A stretch of 64,000 bases of DNA. It comes from Epiperipatus broadwayi (taxonomy: Eukaryota > Onychophora > Udeonychophora > Euonychophora > Peripatidae). Both the position numbers and the translations under genes were made by a program. This document shows positions 36,354 to 48,609 of this stretch, in pieces. The DNA lies in the NCBI GenBank assembly GCA_028023455.1, contig JAQFVV010000018.1, positions 6,413,800 through 6,477,799 of the forward strand. Direction: 5' to 3'. Under the pieces are notes generated by a model. The model saw nothing but the letters and a program-made list of their open reading frames with translations, had not been told where the DNA came from and ran no database searches. Position 1 is the first letter of the stretch. The number at the start of each line of letters is the position of its first letter.

Positions 36354-36435
36354 GAATGTGTATATATGTGTGAGTCTAATGTTAACTCCAATGCATAAAT
36401 ATTACAATACTGAATATAATGTCAAATTTTTTTAG

Positions 36436-36530
36436 AAGCCAAACAGGCACTATTGGGAATAATAAAAGTTTTGCGAGAAATCTGTGCAGATGTGGATAAA
36501 CCTCACCCCAAACTTACAAGAGAGGACAAG
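36436..36530 (+). CDS. ANKRD45: ANKRD45 exon 3
   Basis: This 95-base exon lies between a TTTTTTTAG acceptor and a GACAAG|GTAATT donor. It enters in phase 1 and leaves in phase 0. It encodes EAKQALLGIIKVLREICADV followed by DKPHPKLTREDK, a charged helix after the ankyrin repeats. The corresponding human stretch also ends in a KEDK-type motif, which supports the assignment. It was found by frame and homology because it is too short to stand out as an open frame. A (TA)n tract lies about 80 bases upstream. Confidence 0.85.
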
Positions 36531-37690
36531 GTAATTTGATCATGTAATATATTTACTTATGTTTTATATCATTTATAATTAAAATAGTTTATTGTTTTTA
36601 AAATGTTTTAATTTAGTTATATTTTGTATGTATAACCAGAAAAGTAATATTTATCTAGATATAAAATAATTTTTCACAGAGATATTTAGTAACAACAACT
36701 CTTCTAATTTAAGATCAGCAGCACTCTAGAAAATAAGATTGCATACAGTTTCTCTTATATTCCAGAAGATATATTGTAATCAATGAACAAAATCATCTGG
36801 CATTAAATGCTAGACTTTCACATCAGTTTTTAGATAATTGGCTTTTTTCTGATAGAAAGTATTACTATTCAAAGTCAGTACAATTAAACAAAATTTTAAA
36901 CTCAAGACATTTAACATATATATCTAAATAAATATTAAGTAGGTCATAGGCCAACAACAATATATTGCAGTTATTTTATATTTAAAAGTATTGCAGCTAT
37001 CTTTTATTGAATTTTATTATAAGCTAGCTCTACTATGGAAATAATAGTTAGCAAAGGCTAATCGGAGAGATAACGATCTCTGGATTAATTTTCAACTAAT
37101 GAAAATAGAAAAAAAAAAGGCTAAAGAAATTTCTCATTTATCTACTCATATGGAGCTGTTTTGTTATTTATTTCTTTTTATTGTTCAATATTATTTGATT
37201 ATCTGAATAATTGATCATATTATAAAAAAATTATATGGGAATTTTTAATCAGTGATCTCACAATGAATGCATGCTGCAATTTATGATTATATATATTCTT
37301 TAAATATAATAATTGTTTGTAATAAAAAAAATAAAGACACACCACGAGAATTCAGCACTCCTTCATCTATGTAAAAAACATGCCATATTACAATTGTATT
37401 TCAACTTTGCAATCAAAACCTAAATGGGCTGGTAATTGAAAAAAAAAAAAATACTAAGCTAAATTTGAACTTCTGATCTTGATGATAGTATATCAGTATA
37501 ATTATGAGAAAAAAAATTAAAAGTTTTTAATATCTAACAATATCTATATTTGCAAATATTTTTATTGTAATAGCCTAAGGTAATTAGTGCAGTTTCAAAC
37601 TGTAATTCTAAACACAAGGCAATCAACTCTTACACAGGCACTGTACTGTTATACTGAATCAATATTGTTTTGTTGAATTATAGGAAACTT
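36531..37690. other. ANKRD45 intron 3, no recognisable feature
   Basis: AT-rich intron sequence with A-runs at about 37110 and 37440. Nothing could be supported. Confidence 0.3.
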
Positions 37691-38190
37691 TCAATCCAAG
37701 TCACACGTGATGTGATGCAATGCAATATGGCTTCTCCTTTCTCGGAGTCATAATCTATAAGTCAGACCACTATGCCCAGAGAAACCTGTTAGCCACCTTA
37801 CCTTCCTTTCTATTTCCCTTGTTAAGTTTTTCCATATTCATCTCTATTCTGCTCCATCCCATTTCTACAATATTATCTTGGTCCACTCTGTGGTCTTTAT
37901 ATCTAAATCCCCCTTATCTTTTTCCAAACCCAGCATAAAAACCAAGAACCCAATTTCTTTATAATCAGTTTGTTTATATTTATTCTCCAACAACTTCATT
38001 ATTTGTGCACTTTCTGCTTGTAAGCATTTATATTCAATTAACAGATGCCCAATATTTTCTATGCCTTACTTACATAACTTGGGGACTAAATCACCCACAT
38101 TTTTCCATTTATGCATATATTCCCTTGTTGCTAATGATCCTGTTCGAATCTTAAACAGTAAACTACTTTCTTTGCTATTGGAAAGATAAG
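37691..38190 (-). pseudogene. LINE family A, 5'-truncated 3' end, antisense
   Basis: On the minus strand this matches the last 450 bases of LINE copy 2, from AAAGTAGTTTACTGTTTAAG through the (decayed) Cys/His motif to GGAGAAGCCATATTG and the terminal GCATCACATCA. The truncation point is near 38190. Antisense within ANKRD45 intron 3. Confidence 0.8.
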
Positions 38191-39870
38191 TGTCCCACTA
38201 CATTTTTTTACAAAATGACATTTTTTAAATTGTAATCAATAGATTTTTTTTATATTTAAAGGTCATATAATACATTCATTAATTATAAATAAAAACATTG
38301 ATTAACTAAAAGAATTTCCATTTACCTTCTCTATGGCATAATATATTGTTTCATCAATACTAAAACTATCTAATTTTTTGAAAATTATTTTAAATTACAA
38401 TACTAATATATATATTCTAATTATATTTTATTTATATATATATATATTAAGCTGTCTTCCAAAAGACAGATTTTGTAAGTAGATAATAATAACCTATAGC
38501 TAAATAATATCATCATTTGCTGATAATTTGTCTTTGTTTATTCTAGCACCCCAATATTCAAAACTTCATGATAAAAGTTAGTCAGCCCATTTCATCACTA
38601 ATGCACTTATTTTTTTTATTATCATATAACTAATTTGTTTTGATGTTATTTACATTTGTGGTGGCTTATATTTACTATTATTCATAAAAGGATATATAAT
38701 TATAAAAGTTTATAGAAAACTGTTATTAACAATTATAGGAATATAAGCAGTGCTACTATTGTTAAATTGGATGAATCAGTATTAAAAATAAAGATTACAA
38801 AGAAAAGGTCTTCAAACAATTTAAGTTGTTAACTATACCTAGAACTGAAATACCAAAGGATATTCTAATCATGACAGGAGTTTGTATTTAAGCTACCGAT
38901 GACCCCAGCAAAAGACAGACAATGGAATGATCTTTAGATATGAAAGCCAACTATAAAGAACAAATAACCATTGCCCAATTATAAGCTCCTGCTGCTTTGC
39001 AGGATGAATGTTGGTTCATCAAAGGCTAGGTATTGTTTACGATACAAATGGCCTTTTTTATTCCCTCTTTTCCTTTTTCAGTCTTTTAATTTATTATAGG
39101 ATTGGTCATCATGAGATTTAAGACAGTAGGATTGTGTGTTAGTGCAACAACATTTTCATTATTAACTACACAAACATTTCTTACTTCAATTCTACTTTAG
39201 TTCAAGCCTGCAAGAATTAAGAAAATGATAATGGGAACAGATTTAGTACGTTAGTGGTCATTAATTGTGATCTTTGCTTGAGGCAATAAAATCACAATTA
39301 AGTGAGACAATATTTTTGACTAGCAAAGATGATATGATTAGATAGCTCTACTTAGTATCTCTTAGGGCTTAGAAAATGTGATGTAAAAATGTTCTGTCTC
39401 ACAGAATCTAGTTAAACTTTCATACCTGGCAGATTATTTTTTGCAGCAGTAAAAATAGTAATAATAATATCAATAATAGCAGTAAAGCAGGAAGCTGTGG
39501 TAGAACTAAAGACAAGTATTATAATTTTTTTTTCAAAATGTAGATATATGGACTGGGAAAACTTTACTTGATACAAACTCTTCAAGACCAGAATGAAGGA
39601 TTACATCAGTAGTGAAGGATTTGTCAAGATTTAAGATTCATAAAATTTGCTGTTAATAAAGCTTGTCTTCTAGAAGGACATTTAATAAAACCAATGAATG
39701 AATACAAGCTCTTTGGAAAAGATAAGTTAGTAAATGAAAGGAGAATGCAGTCTTAGATATGCTGTAAAATCTAATTTAATATCTTCTAATGTTGGAATTC
39801 GTCATTGTGTCAATGAAAGATTATGTGTTAATACTCACCTTGCACAATGGTAAATGTGTTCATTTTATTA
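38191..39870. other. ANKRD45 intron 3, unclassified
   Basis: No gene seen. 39480-39870 may already belong to the 5' part of the following LINE, but no motif could be fixed. Confidence 0.25.
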
Positions 39871-39879
39871 GTTATACCA

Positions 39880-42450
39880 TTAAAAGACTGAATATTTCTT
39901 TTTGGAGGTCTTAATGCACATGTTGGAAATAATTATATTAGTGCCATAAATTTAAATGTTTGTTGTTATTAAATTTTTTCCCAACACATGAATTGATTAT
40001 CATAAAAACTTTATTTAAGAAGAAAAATTGCTATAAAAGAACATGGACGCATCCACACTCAAAACAATGATATTTAATAGATTATATTATAGTTAGAAGC
40101 CGGAATACAAAAAAAACATTCACATTATGTTAGCATCTACAAGCTCAGGTTGTTGGCCAGGTTAGAACACTGCAATATTAAAATGATAATTGCAATAAAA
40201 AATAGATATTATTCCAAAACATATTCAGAGAAAATTGATATTCATTCTATAGAAGAATTTAGTATGTGTACTAAATTTCAACAACTATTAAAATCTAAAA
40301 TTGATAATTTGGATTTTCACTATTGTCATATTGCTAAAGCATGGAATCTGCTTAAGGAGTGTGTTATGGATACAAGTAAATCTATTCTTGAGTACACTAA
40401 AAAGAAGAACCATGATTAGTTATCTGACAATGATTTTATTATAGTAATTTGATTAAAAGGAAATGTATGACATTTCTGTTTGGTAAAATAATAATTAAAT
40501 GTGGACTTTTATAATAAACATTTGGAGACAGAAATTGACAAGAAAGCCTAAAATTGACTGATAGATTAAAACTGCAAAGAAGATACAGATATTCACTGGT
40601 CATAGCCATTTTAGATTTTTTTTTTGATGCAATGCAAAGCAACATATTGACTTGAGAAATGATATTATAATCTTATTAAATCAAGCAGTGACACTCTGTT
40701 ATATGATGACAATGATATTTTGAACAGGATGCAAAATTTGAGATGGCAACTTTTAATTATATATTCATTTTATATATTTATCTAATTTGAGCAAAAATAT
40801 TCAACTTAATGAAGTCAAAATAGCTCTTGGTAATTTTAAAAATGGAAAGGTTACAGCTCCTGATAAAATATCTAGAGAAGTTTTAAAACATGATGGTAAA
40901 ATATTAGTTTTTAGGAATATATGGATACATGAAGTTGTTACCACCTGATCTTGAGGATGCTTTTATTGTTTCACTTTTTAAAAACAAGAGAAATAGATAA
41001 TAATACATTAATTACCATGGAATATTATTATTATTCACTATAACAAAGGTATTTTTCAAAAATTTTGTTTAATAGATTGCTTCAAATCATAAATGAGTGA
41101 ATATCAGTCTCACTGTGGTTTTAAAAAATCAAAAATCATTAGAGACATGGTTTTTGTTGTAAGGCAAATATGAGTAAAGTGCTGAGAACAAAGGATTAAC
41201 TTACATACTGCTTTTATTGATTTGGTCAAGGCATTCGATTCATTAAATAGAACAGGTCTAGGCATTGTTTGAAATTTGTATTATAAAGTTTCTATATGAT
41301 AGAATGAAAGAAAATAGTGAAAAATTTTAAGTGTTTGAAATGGAAATTGGTGATAAATAAGGGAGTGTACTTGCTCTAACATTGTTTTTAATTTTTATGA
41401 TATTGTTTTTTGTAATTGTATATAGGTGATTTAATAACAATAGAATCAAGATTGGTAGAGGAATTTTTAATTTGAATCAATTAAAAATGAAAACAATATT
41501 TTTTTGGATTCAGGATTTACAGTATGGATATGACTGTGCTATTTTTGTTTGTTCAAAAGATGGTTTATAGAATGTACTTAATGTTTTGAATGCAACATAT
41601 AAAGACTGGTTTATTAATTAATGTTCAATAACTTTAAGTTCTTTATTAGCCAGTGATGGGAAAAAAAATTTCAGCAATTTTTAGCTTGGATAATTATCAA
41701 CTCAAGAAGATAAATCAGTTTATATCTTGGCAGTTTTATTAATAGAAAGTATGGGCTTAGACACAGAATCTGAAGTACTGATGCTTTTAACAAGTTAAAA
41801 GATAGAATATTTTATCACAGGGAAATAACTACTGCAACTAAATTAGTTGCATATAAAGCTGTTATTTTACCCAGTTAGGTGTATTATCAATGCAGTATAA
41901 AAATATTAGAAGTTTCATATAATGCTTTATAAAATTTTAAAAATCCAGTGGCAAAATTATAAAACCAATCAATGTTATTTGACTTACTATAAGTGATACT
42001 ATAGGGCCCACTATTACAAGATCACATTTTTGTTGGATTGGACATGTTAAACAAAAGAACAATGCAAGACTTCTTAATAGTTTTTTATGGTGTTATCTCA
42101 GAGACATTCTAAAGAAGTGCAACGTTAATTGTTTTTAATGCGAAGTTATGACAGGGAAGAGAATACATTGGAGACCTAAATTAGACTTTGTGTTTAAGAA
42201 TTTTAGAAAGAAAAGTTTTTTATTGAAGTAATTAAAATATCAAGTAATCAAAAAAATGGACCCACATGTTCTGTAAGAGAATGTATTAATGGTTTATGGA
42301 TTGATTGATGTAGTCATCCAGAACTCATTTCTAGAGTATTTTTCTCTCCTTTATTTGGAGTTAGAATGGTCAAACTAATTTACAAGTGGCAGTGTGCTAT
42401 TATTTTTTTTATTGTTCTAATTACATCCTTAATTTCTTATAAAGTGAATC
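39880..42450 (+). pseudogene. RTE-like LINE, long decayed copy
   Basis: Domains can be followed in order through many stops. Endonuclease: GGLNAHVGN at about 39905 for GDFNAHVG, then RTWTHPHSK at about 40042 and LIDYIIVRSRN. Linker: open at 40150-40419. RT: FKNGKVTAPDKISREVLK at about 40840; SHCGFKK at about 41110; HTAFIDLVKAFDSLNR at about 41205; NRIKIGRGIFNLNQLK at about 41440. The catalytic YADD is changed to YGYD in LQYGYDCA at about 41520. C-terminal: TKLVAYKAVILPS at about 41840, and HFCWIGHVK at about 42025. It is the best-kept member of its family here, sense in ANKRD45 intron 3, and inactive. Confidence 0.85.
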
Positions 42451-42649
42451 AACTTGACTACATAATACACAGGTAAAATAATCTTCAATATTGTAGCAAA
42501 AGTCTATCCACAACCATTCCTTAGAAATCTGTTAAGGAAAAGGCAATATTCATTAAATTAATCAATTGCTAAGTTGTTTAGAAATTTTTAGCTATGCAAA
42601 ACATTTCCATATTACATTCAGATTATATATTGAGATTTTATGCCAAACA

Positions 42650-42780
42650 CATTGGGTAACAATTATTAGCAAAAAAGTGGCTGCTGAAGATATGCACCAG
42701 ATTCAAAGATCTAGATCCGAAACTCATCACTGATGAAAAGTACTATAAACTAATCTTCTAGATACATTGATTATTATAGC
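42650..42780 (+). repeat. Hammerhead-repeat remnant next to a Penelope nuclease
   Basis: AAAAAGTGGCTGCTGAAGA, then CACTGATGAAAAG and TAAACTAATCTTCTAGAT, follow the consensus of the repeats at 1130 and 49283 in the same order, but with the stem II/GAAA region partly deleted. It directly abuts the GIY-YIG fragment at 42781, in the same orientation. Confidence 0.55.
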
Positions 42781-43017
42781 TTGCAACACAAATATGCATA
42801 CATCAAAGCTCAATCAGATCCATCACGTTATTCCATTTTTGCACTTCATCAGACACTAACAGGACATCGATGTGAACCACAAGATGTCAAACTGGTCTGC
42901 AGAGAAAGGCATGATGTAAAAAGAAAAGTTAAGGAGGCCTGCTTCATTGCAATGGATTGCAATACCATCAATCGCAAAGACACATGCTTCACGATTGCAA
43001 AGAAATGGAGTAATTAA
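42781..43017 (+). pseudogene. Penelope-like GIY-YIG nuclease, C-terminal half
   Basis: An open stretch of 78 codons reads QHKYAYIKAQSDPSRYS, then REKH-type basic sequence and KVKEACFIAM, ending NTINRKDTCFTIAKKW. The last block is the same C-terminal motif as in the minus-strand fragment at 12950-13345 (NSINRRDTCFDISKRW). It continues the GIY-YIG fold after the nuclease motif, which is missing here. No RT lies upstream; a hammerhead-like repeat does. It is a relic, although the frame is intact. Confidence 0.7.
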
Positions 43018-44140
43018 CCTTTGAACTTTGCATATAATTACTTCACTCAGAGCTATGAAGATGAGAGCATGTCTCTTGAAAGCACTTGCAGAATAATAGA
43101 TTTTATTTTGTTTTTAAGTAAAAAGTAGCTTTGCGGTCAGGTGCAATAATGCCTATATTATTTTACAAATATTGTATGAAGAGAGTTGCTACTGTGTTAA
43201 TAGGTTAGTTGATACAGAAATAATCTGAAGTGGTATAAAGCAGTTTAGTACTTTAATTTTCTGACAATTAATCTTTAAACTTTTTCTCATTGGATATATG
43301 AAAAAGAAAATTTATAGTTGTAACTTAGATTTGGATATGAATTGTAACCAATTGAGTCATCATACCATATAGTATAATACAAAATATTACCCGACATAAA
43401 TGTACACATATATGTATATATAATGGCCTTTAGCATATTTATGGACATTTTGAAATCTGTCAAGTGTTTTGATGTACAGCGTTCATCCAGTTGATATTTG
43501 CTTAAAACAATTGCAGTGTAAACGGTAAATAATCATGTTTGGAGATTTGATGTTGTGTTTGCATCCTTCAGCTCTAATTTAATATATATATATATATGTA
43601 TATTATATAGGCAATAAGCCAAATAATAAAAGTTTAAATAATTTGTATATGGAATGAGTTACAAAGCATGTAAATATAACAATGTCTACTTAAGAAGCAC
43701 AATATATACAGGTATATGAAGTATTTTTAAATACTATAAATATTATTTGATTAATATATTACTGCAAATGTTGCAGAATATTTTACAACACATTACCTTA
43801 GAGAATATTTTGATACAATTTGTTGTGATTAACATCAACTTACCCAAATCTTAGATACTATAAATTTATTTCTTGATATATTCCATAAGAAAACATTAAA
43901 ATATGTATGAGTAAACTGTCTTCAGACCATTTCAAGTCTTCTCAACATCTACTAATATGTTCTGGGAAAGTATTTTATACTATTTATACAAACATGAAAT
44001 GCCTATAAATGTCAAACAAAACAACAGTTTTAGTCTCTGTTTAAATACCTCATGTAGAAAAATTATGCTATGAGGTTGTATATAATTATGTCTTCTTAGA
44101 CTAGTATTGTTGTTAAACTATTATAACATAACATGACCAC
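43018..44140. other. ANKRD45 intron 3, no recognisable feature
   Basis: AT-rich sequence with a TA-rich tract at about 43580-43600. Nothing could be supported. Confidence 0.3.
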
Positions 44141-44149
44141 CACTTATTT

Positions 44150-44835
44150 TGCTTACCCAATAATGTTAGCACAATAGCAACTTTCTCCATACAATTTTGT
44201 CATCTAATGCAAGCCATAGTAATCAATGGATGCTATAAGATTAGTGCATGAAAATCCCTGTCTACTGCTTACTCATTCAATATCCTCAGTTTAGTTTCTA
44301 GTTTATGAGTAGCATAATTGAGATTAAAAAAAGAGCAAACAATTATTTCATAAAAAATTATGTAGATTATCCACATAGCCAAAAGTGGCTAATTAGTGCA
44401 TAAAAAGTATATGTAGTTAAATAAGCACAAAGAAAATTTGGAGAGTATGATCCATTTACTTGTAATAATAAATTGTCTGCTAAAGTATTGAATCACCAGA
44501 GGTGTAATTGTTCCAGAAACCATATACACGCATGCACACACACACACATATATAACAATAACAAGCATATGAGTAGAAAGCTCTATAATTAAAACACATA
44601 ATATTGCTTATAATATTATCCTAGGTATGTGAGAAGTGAAAAACACAACTAAAGGATTAAAAATAGACTTTATTTCTTATGGAATTCCTTATTATTTATT
44701 TATTATCGCAAAATAAATTGTTTTGTTATTAAATTCATGTTCATTTATTGAAAGTTATTGATGAAAGCTATAAGCTAGAAACTAGTCTGGAGATATTGGA
44801 TGAGTAGGACTAGATAGCAATATTGTATGAAGAAA
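44150..44835. repeat. Two fragments of the hammerhead-bearing repeat in opposite orientation
   Basis: 44150-44330 is minus-oriented (GCAAGCCATAGTAATCAATG, then ATATCCTCAGTTTAGTTTCT). 44745-44835 is plus-oriented (TGATGAAAGCTATAAGCTAG, then AAACTAGTCTGGAGATATTG). Both cores are decayed: the plus copy has T for C3. Between them are a (CA)n tract at about 44538-44550 and AT-rich sequence. Confidence 0.6.
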
Positions 44836-45296
44836 GTTGCTATTGTGTGAACAGATTGTATAAACAAAATAAATGGTGGAATGTGATGTTACAATGGTTT
44901 AATATTGACTAACTTTCTAAAAAAACATCTTACGTTGCCCACACAAAAGAAATGCCTACGAATGCCAAACAAGACAGCAGTTTTAAATTCTATCTAAGCA
45001 CCTCATGTAAATTACGTTATGTAAAGATCAGATATAATTATTACTTAATATATTTAAAATAAACCTCAATTCTATAATCTATAGCATTTGCTATGCCCAT
45101 GATCTGAATTCTAATCTGAATGAAATTGGAAATCTATCTCTTTATTTAGAAGCATATTTTGAATTTCTATATTGTTAGACAACAAATGAAATTAATAATG
45201 ACTACTAATAAAATGAGAATGTTTCTGATAAAGTCAAAAATTATTTAAATTTTTTTATTCATATTATTATTGAACTAATATTCCTTCTTTTGTTAG

Positions 45297-45467
45297 ATTA
45301 ATCTGCTAATGAAATGTATTACCAAATTAGAATGGTTAGAAACTGCTGAAATGAGTACAGAAGAATTATTGGAAGCCAGGAATGAATTATCAGATTGGCA
45401 AATCTTAGCAACTTCTACTGCAGATCCTCCTGTGTCTTTTAAAAAATTGAGTCGTGGAATATATTAA
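45297..45467 (+). CDS. ANKRD45: ANKRD45 exon 4 (last coding exon, stop)
   Basis: This terminal exon follows a TTCTTTTGTTAG acceptor and enters in phase 0. It encodes 56 residues and the TAA stop at 45465-45467. The segment KLEWLETAEMSTEELLEARN matches the C-terminal KNEWLETH/ELFEQR region characteristic of ANKRD45. It is predicted to be alpha-helical and charged. No other family member I know shares this tail, so it settles the gene identity. The 3' UTR runs to an AATAAA at 45581. The four exons together keep one open frame of 717 bases including the stop. Confidence 0.9.
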   Translation: MNLLMKCITKLEWLETAEMSTEELLEARNELSDWQILATSTADPPVSFKKLSRGIY

Positions 45468-45580
45468 AGGAAATTTAAAGTTGCAATTTTTCTAAATTTA
45501 AATTATAGTTGTTTTTTCAAATTTTTTTAAAAATGATTTATTTTATATCAACTTGTGTATAACTGAAAATATATTTACAA

Positions 45581-45586
45581 AATAAA
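45581..45586 (+). terminator. ANKRD45: Poly(A) signal of ANKRD45
   Basis: A canonical AATAAA stands 114 bases after the ANKRD45 stop codon and is followed by an A/T-rich stretch. It is the first canonical hexamer after the stop. Cleavage would be expected about 15-25 bases later. Confidence 0.6.
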
Positions 45587-45589
45587 TAC

Positions 45590-46860
45590 CTCTTCTTTAA
45601 TATATTCTAAGTTTTATATTTTTCTTTAAAAATTCATGCAGAAAATAATGTAACATTAAAAAATGTCGATGAATATGAAATTTCAGAAATAATTTATTTA
45701 TATCTGGATTCAAATAAATATTCTTAGCTTAGTAAGACAATTTGTAACTCATAATTCAGATCTTTTACTTTTATTATGATAATTAAATCATATGAGGCTT
45801 TTGTACACGTATTATTTATAAACTATTTCCCTAAAAATACTACTCTGCGTAGTCTTAATTTAACTTTAAAGTACTGATTTATTTATTTATTTTTTGAACA
45901 GCAATATTCAAATACACAATGAAATCAAAAAATAATATTAATCACTATTCATAAAAAAAGAAGCTATATATACTTTTTAATTTTCATAATGGTTCAATTG
46001 TTTTTATGACAATTATTTTCAGTCTTTTACTTTAAAATGTTTTAAAATTCATAACTGAATTTGATAGTACTTTAAATCAACCAAAGTCATTTAAGATCAA
46101 TTGAATTGTTTTGTAAATAATGAAATAAAAAAAAAGAATATAATTGTTAAGTTTTTTTGTGCTGAAATATTTTAATTAAGCTGGACTCATGAACTGATTT
46201 AAAACAAATTGTTATTGAAAAAAAGAAGTTGAATTTTTAAAAAATATATTTAAATTCTAAAAAATCCTTTTATAAATAGCAGTTTTAAGATTGAATTATT
46301 TCAGTTCTTAAATCCAGCAGAAGCAAATCATACTATCAGAAAATGATAAAAAATAGAATGATTTCACCTATTCTTTAAGTTTTTGATTTTTATAAGCTTT
46401 TGCTTGTTAACATAAATGCAGTATCAGTCATTTTGAAATTATAATTATTAAAATAGGGATAGAATTTGAATCTAATTTTTAAAAATCTCTAAAACAGTAA
46501 TCAAATATCATTTAGTGCATGTAAATATCAAATATCCATCACCAAATAAAAATAAATGGACAGGACAAATGATAAAGAAAAGGGTGAATTCAGCTATTCT
46601 TTCAATTTTCCATGTTTATAAGTTTTCATTTGCTAACATTACTATAAATTCACAGCTACATTTAAATATTGCATTAATCATATTTAATGCATAGAAGAAA
46701 AGTAAAAAACTAAGTTAATTGATATTATGAAAATAAAAATATTTTTAATAAAAGCTACTTATTTAAATTATTATCATAATGATTATGTGGCTCCTAACAT
46801 TTTTTAAAAACTTAAATCTCATAATAAATAAATCCCTTATGGTGTATTTTTGATTTTACA
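45590..46860. other. Intergenic, no recognisable feature
   Basis: Strongly AT-rich sequence downstream of ANKRD45. Nothing could be supported. Confidence 0.3.
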
Positions 46861-48060
46861 GATGGTATTGTAAAAAAAAATTCAAAAATTTTAAGATTAT
46901 ATAAATTTTGGTTTTCTGTTTCTTCTTTCGATAAAATGAATGATCTTGTTTTAGATGAAAATTATATTTTTGGTAATTTAGATAATAAAAATACATATCA
47001 GTTGGTAGATCAATTAAAAAGTATATCTTTATTTCTGCTTTGGAAAATCAAAAAGCTTTTTTCTGCTGATAGGATTAATGTCATTCATGGTTTGCTTTTA
47101 TAATAAAAGCAAATCATGAATAACATTCTATGTATTTTAGTTGTGATGATGTATTTTATAAAAATTAGAGCAGATTGGTGAGTTGATTATGTTATTTCTT
47201 CTTTAATGTGTTGTGTCTATATTAATTTCTTAGAGAATATTATTAATCAATTTTCTGGTTTGTCAAAAAAATTTGGTAGATATCCTGATAATTGTTATTG
47301 ATAATAATAAATTGGAGCATTCTTTTGATTGAATAGTTTTGATTCTAATATTAAATTTACTATCAAAAAAATTATTTTGATTTTGTAAAGTTAAATTTTT
47401 AGATTTGAATGTTGATAAAGTTAATAATACTTTATTTTGTAATCATTTTATCAAAGAAAAAAATTAATGAATATGATAAGACCTGAAAGTTATCAATCTT
47501 TAATGCATATGAAGACTGAGATATTAAATTTTTGTTATAGAAAGAAAAAGCTTAATAATTTTGAAACTAATTGTTATGTCCAAAAAAAAAACTTTATAAA
47601 AAATATATTTAATAAACATATTTATAAGCTTGGTTTTAAAAATTTGAAAGTTAATACATATATATATTTCTTTATCTTTTAAGACTTCAATTTATGCATT
47701 AATTGATAATAATAATCATTTGTTGGGTGATATAAAAGTTTCTTGGAAGAAAGATCTGTATTTAAATTTATTATTAAATAAGTGAAAACCGTCTATTGAG
47801 AGTAAATGTATTTCTGTTATAGTTATCATAAAATTTAATGAAAAAGTTAAAGTTCATAAAAATAGAACTAAAAATAGATATCATAACTTAGCTTTATATA
47901 TTCATGAACTTATTGCAGATCATAATGTTATTTGATTATATGTTATGTTTTAAGAAAAAGATGAATTCAAAAGGATTAAAGAAACACTGATTGATATTAA
48001 AGTTAGATGGCATTTGAAATGAATGGTTAGTCTATTATATATAAATGTTATGTTTATTTT
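46861..48060 (+). pseudogene. Unclassified decayed coding-like sequence
   Basis: The plus strand gives protein-like stretches separated by stops, e.g. NTYQLVDQLKSISLFLLWKI, KLFSADRINVIHGLL and NQFSGLSKKFGRYPDN. The composition resembles the LINE relics, but I recognise no domain. A 71-codon open frame lies at 47467-47682. It is possibly the remains of a retroelement. Confidence 0.3.
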
Positions 48061-48147
48061 CATTTGATGTCTCTTTATAATAGATAAAACCATAGTGATG
48101 AGAGAATGGTAGTACAACTTTTGTTATTTTACTAGCATTTTAATGTT

Positions 48148-48583
48148 AAATCACTAAACATCACATGATCACCATTTCTTAAGCTTGCTCAAGCTGTTAA
48201 AACAGGTATAACTCTCCATGCAATAGTGCCATTCAGTGCAAGCCAGAGTAATCAATGGATACCAGAAAGCTTGGGTATAAAATTCCTATTTAGTGCCTAT
48301 TAATCCAATATTCCCAGATTAGTTTCTAGCTTGTGGCTTTCATCAGTGAGGAGCCTTGGATCTGAGAGCACTGGCTCCTCACTGATGAAAGCCACAAACT
48401 AGAAACTCATCTGAAGATATTGGATGAATAGACACTAGATAGGGATTTTATGCACAGCCTTCTGAGAACCAGTGATTACTCTGGCTTGCACTGAGTGGCA
48501 CTACTGTATGGAGTTTTGCCTGTTTTAACAGCTTGAGCATGCATAAGAAATGGTGATCATGTAATGTTTAGTAGTTCATTACC
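48148..48583. repeat. Palindrome of two hammerhead-bearing repeats, head to head
   Basis: The left arm (minus) and right arm (plus) share ACATGATCACCATTTCTTA, GCTGTTAAAACAGG, the GCAAGCCAGAGTAATC block and the hammerhead core. The two cores, with CTGATGA at 48340-48346 (minus) and 48382-48388 (plus), face each other across a loop of about 17 bases (TTGGATCTGAGAGCACT). Arms are about 200 bases each. The minus core keeps the outer stem I (ATCCAA/TTGGAT). The plus core lost its 5' outer half at the junction. Confidence 0.8.
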
Positions 48584-48609
48584 AATTCTGCCTAATATGA
48601 TAGTGGTGG

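Noticed and set aside
37720-37938. Plus-strand 72-codon open frame
   Set aside because: Antisense reading of a truncated LINE family A 3' end.
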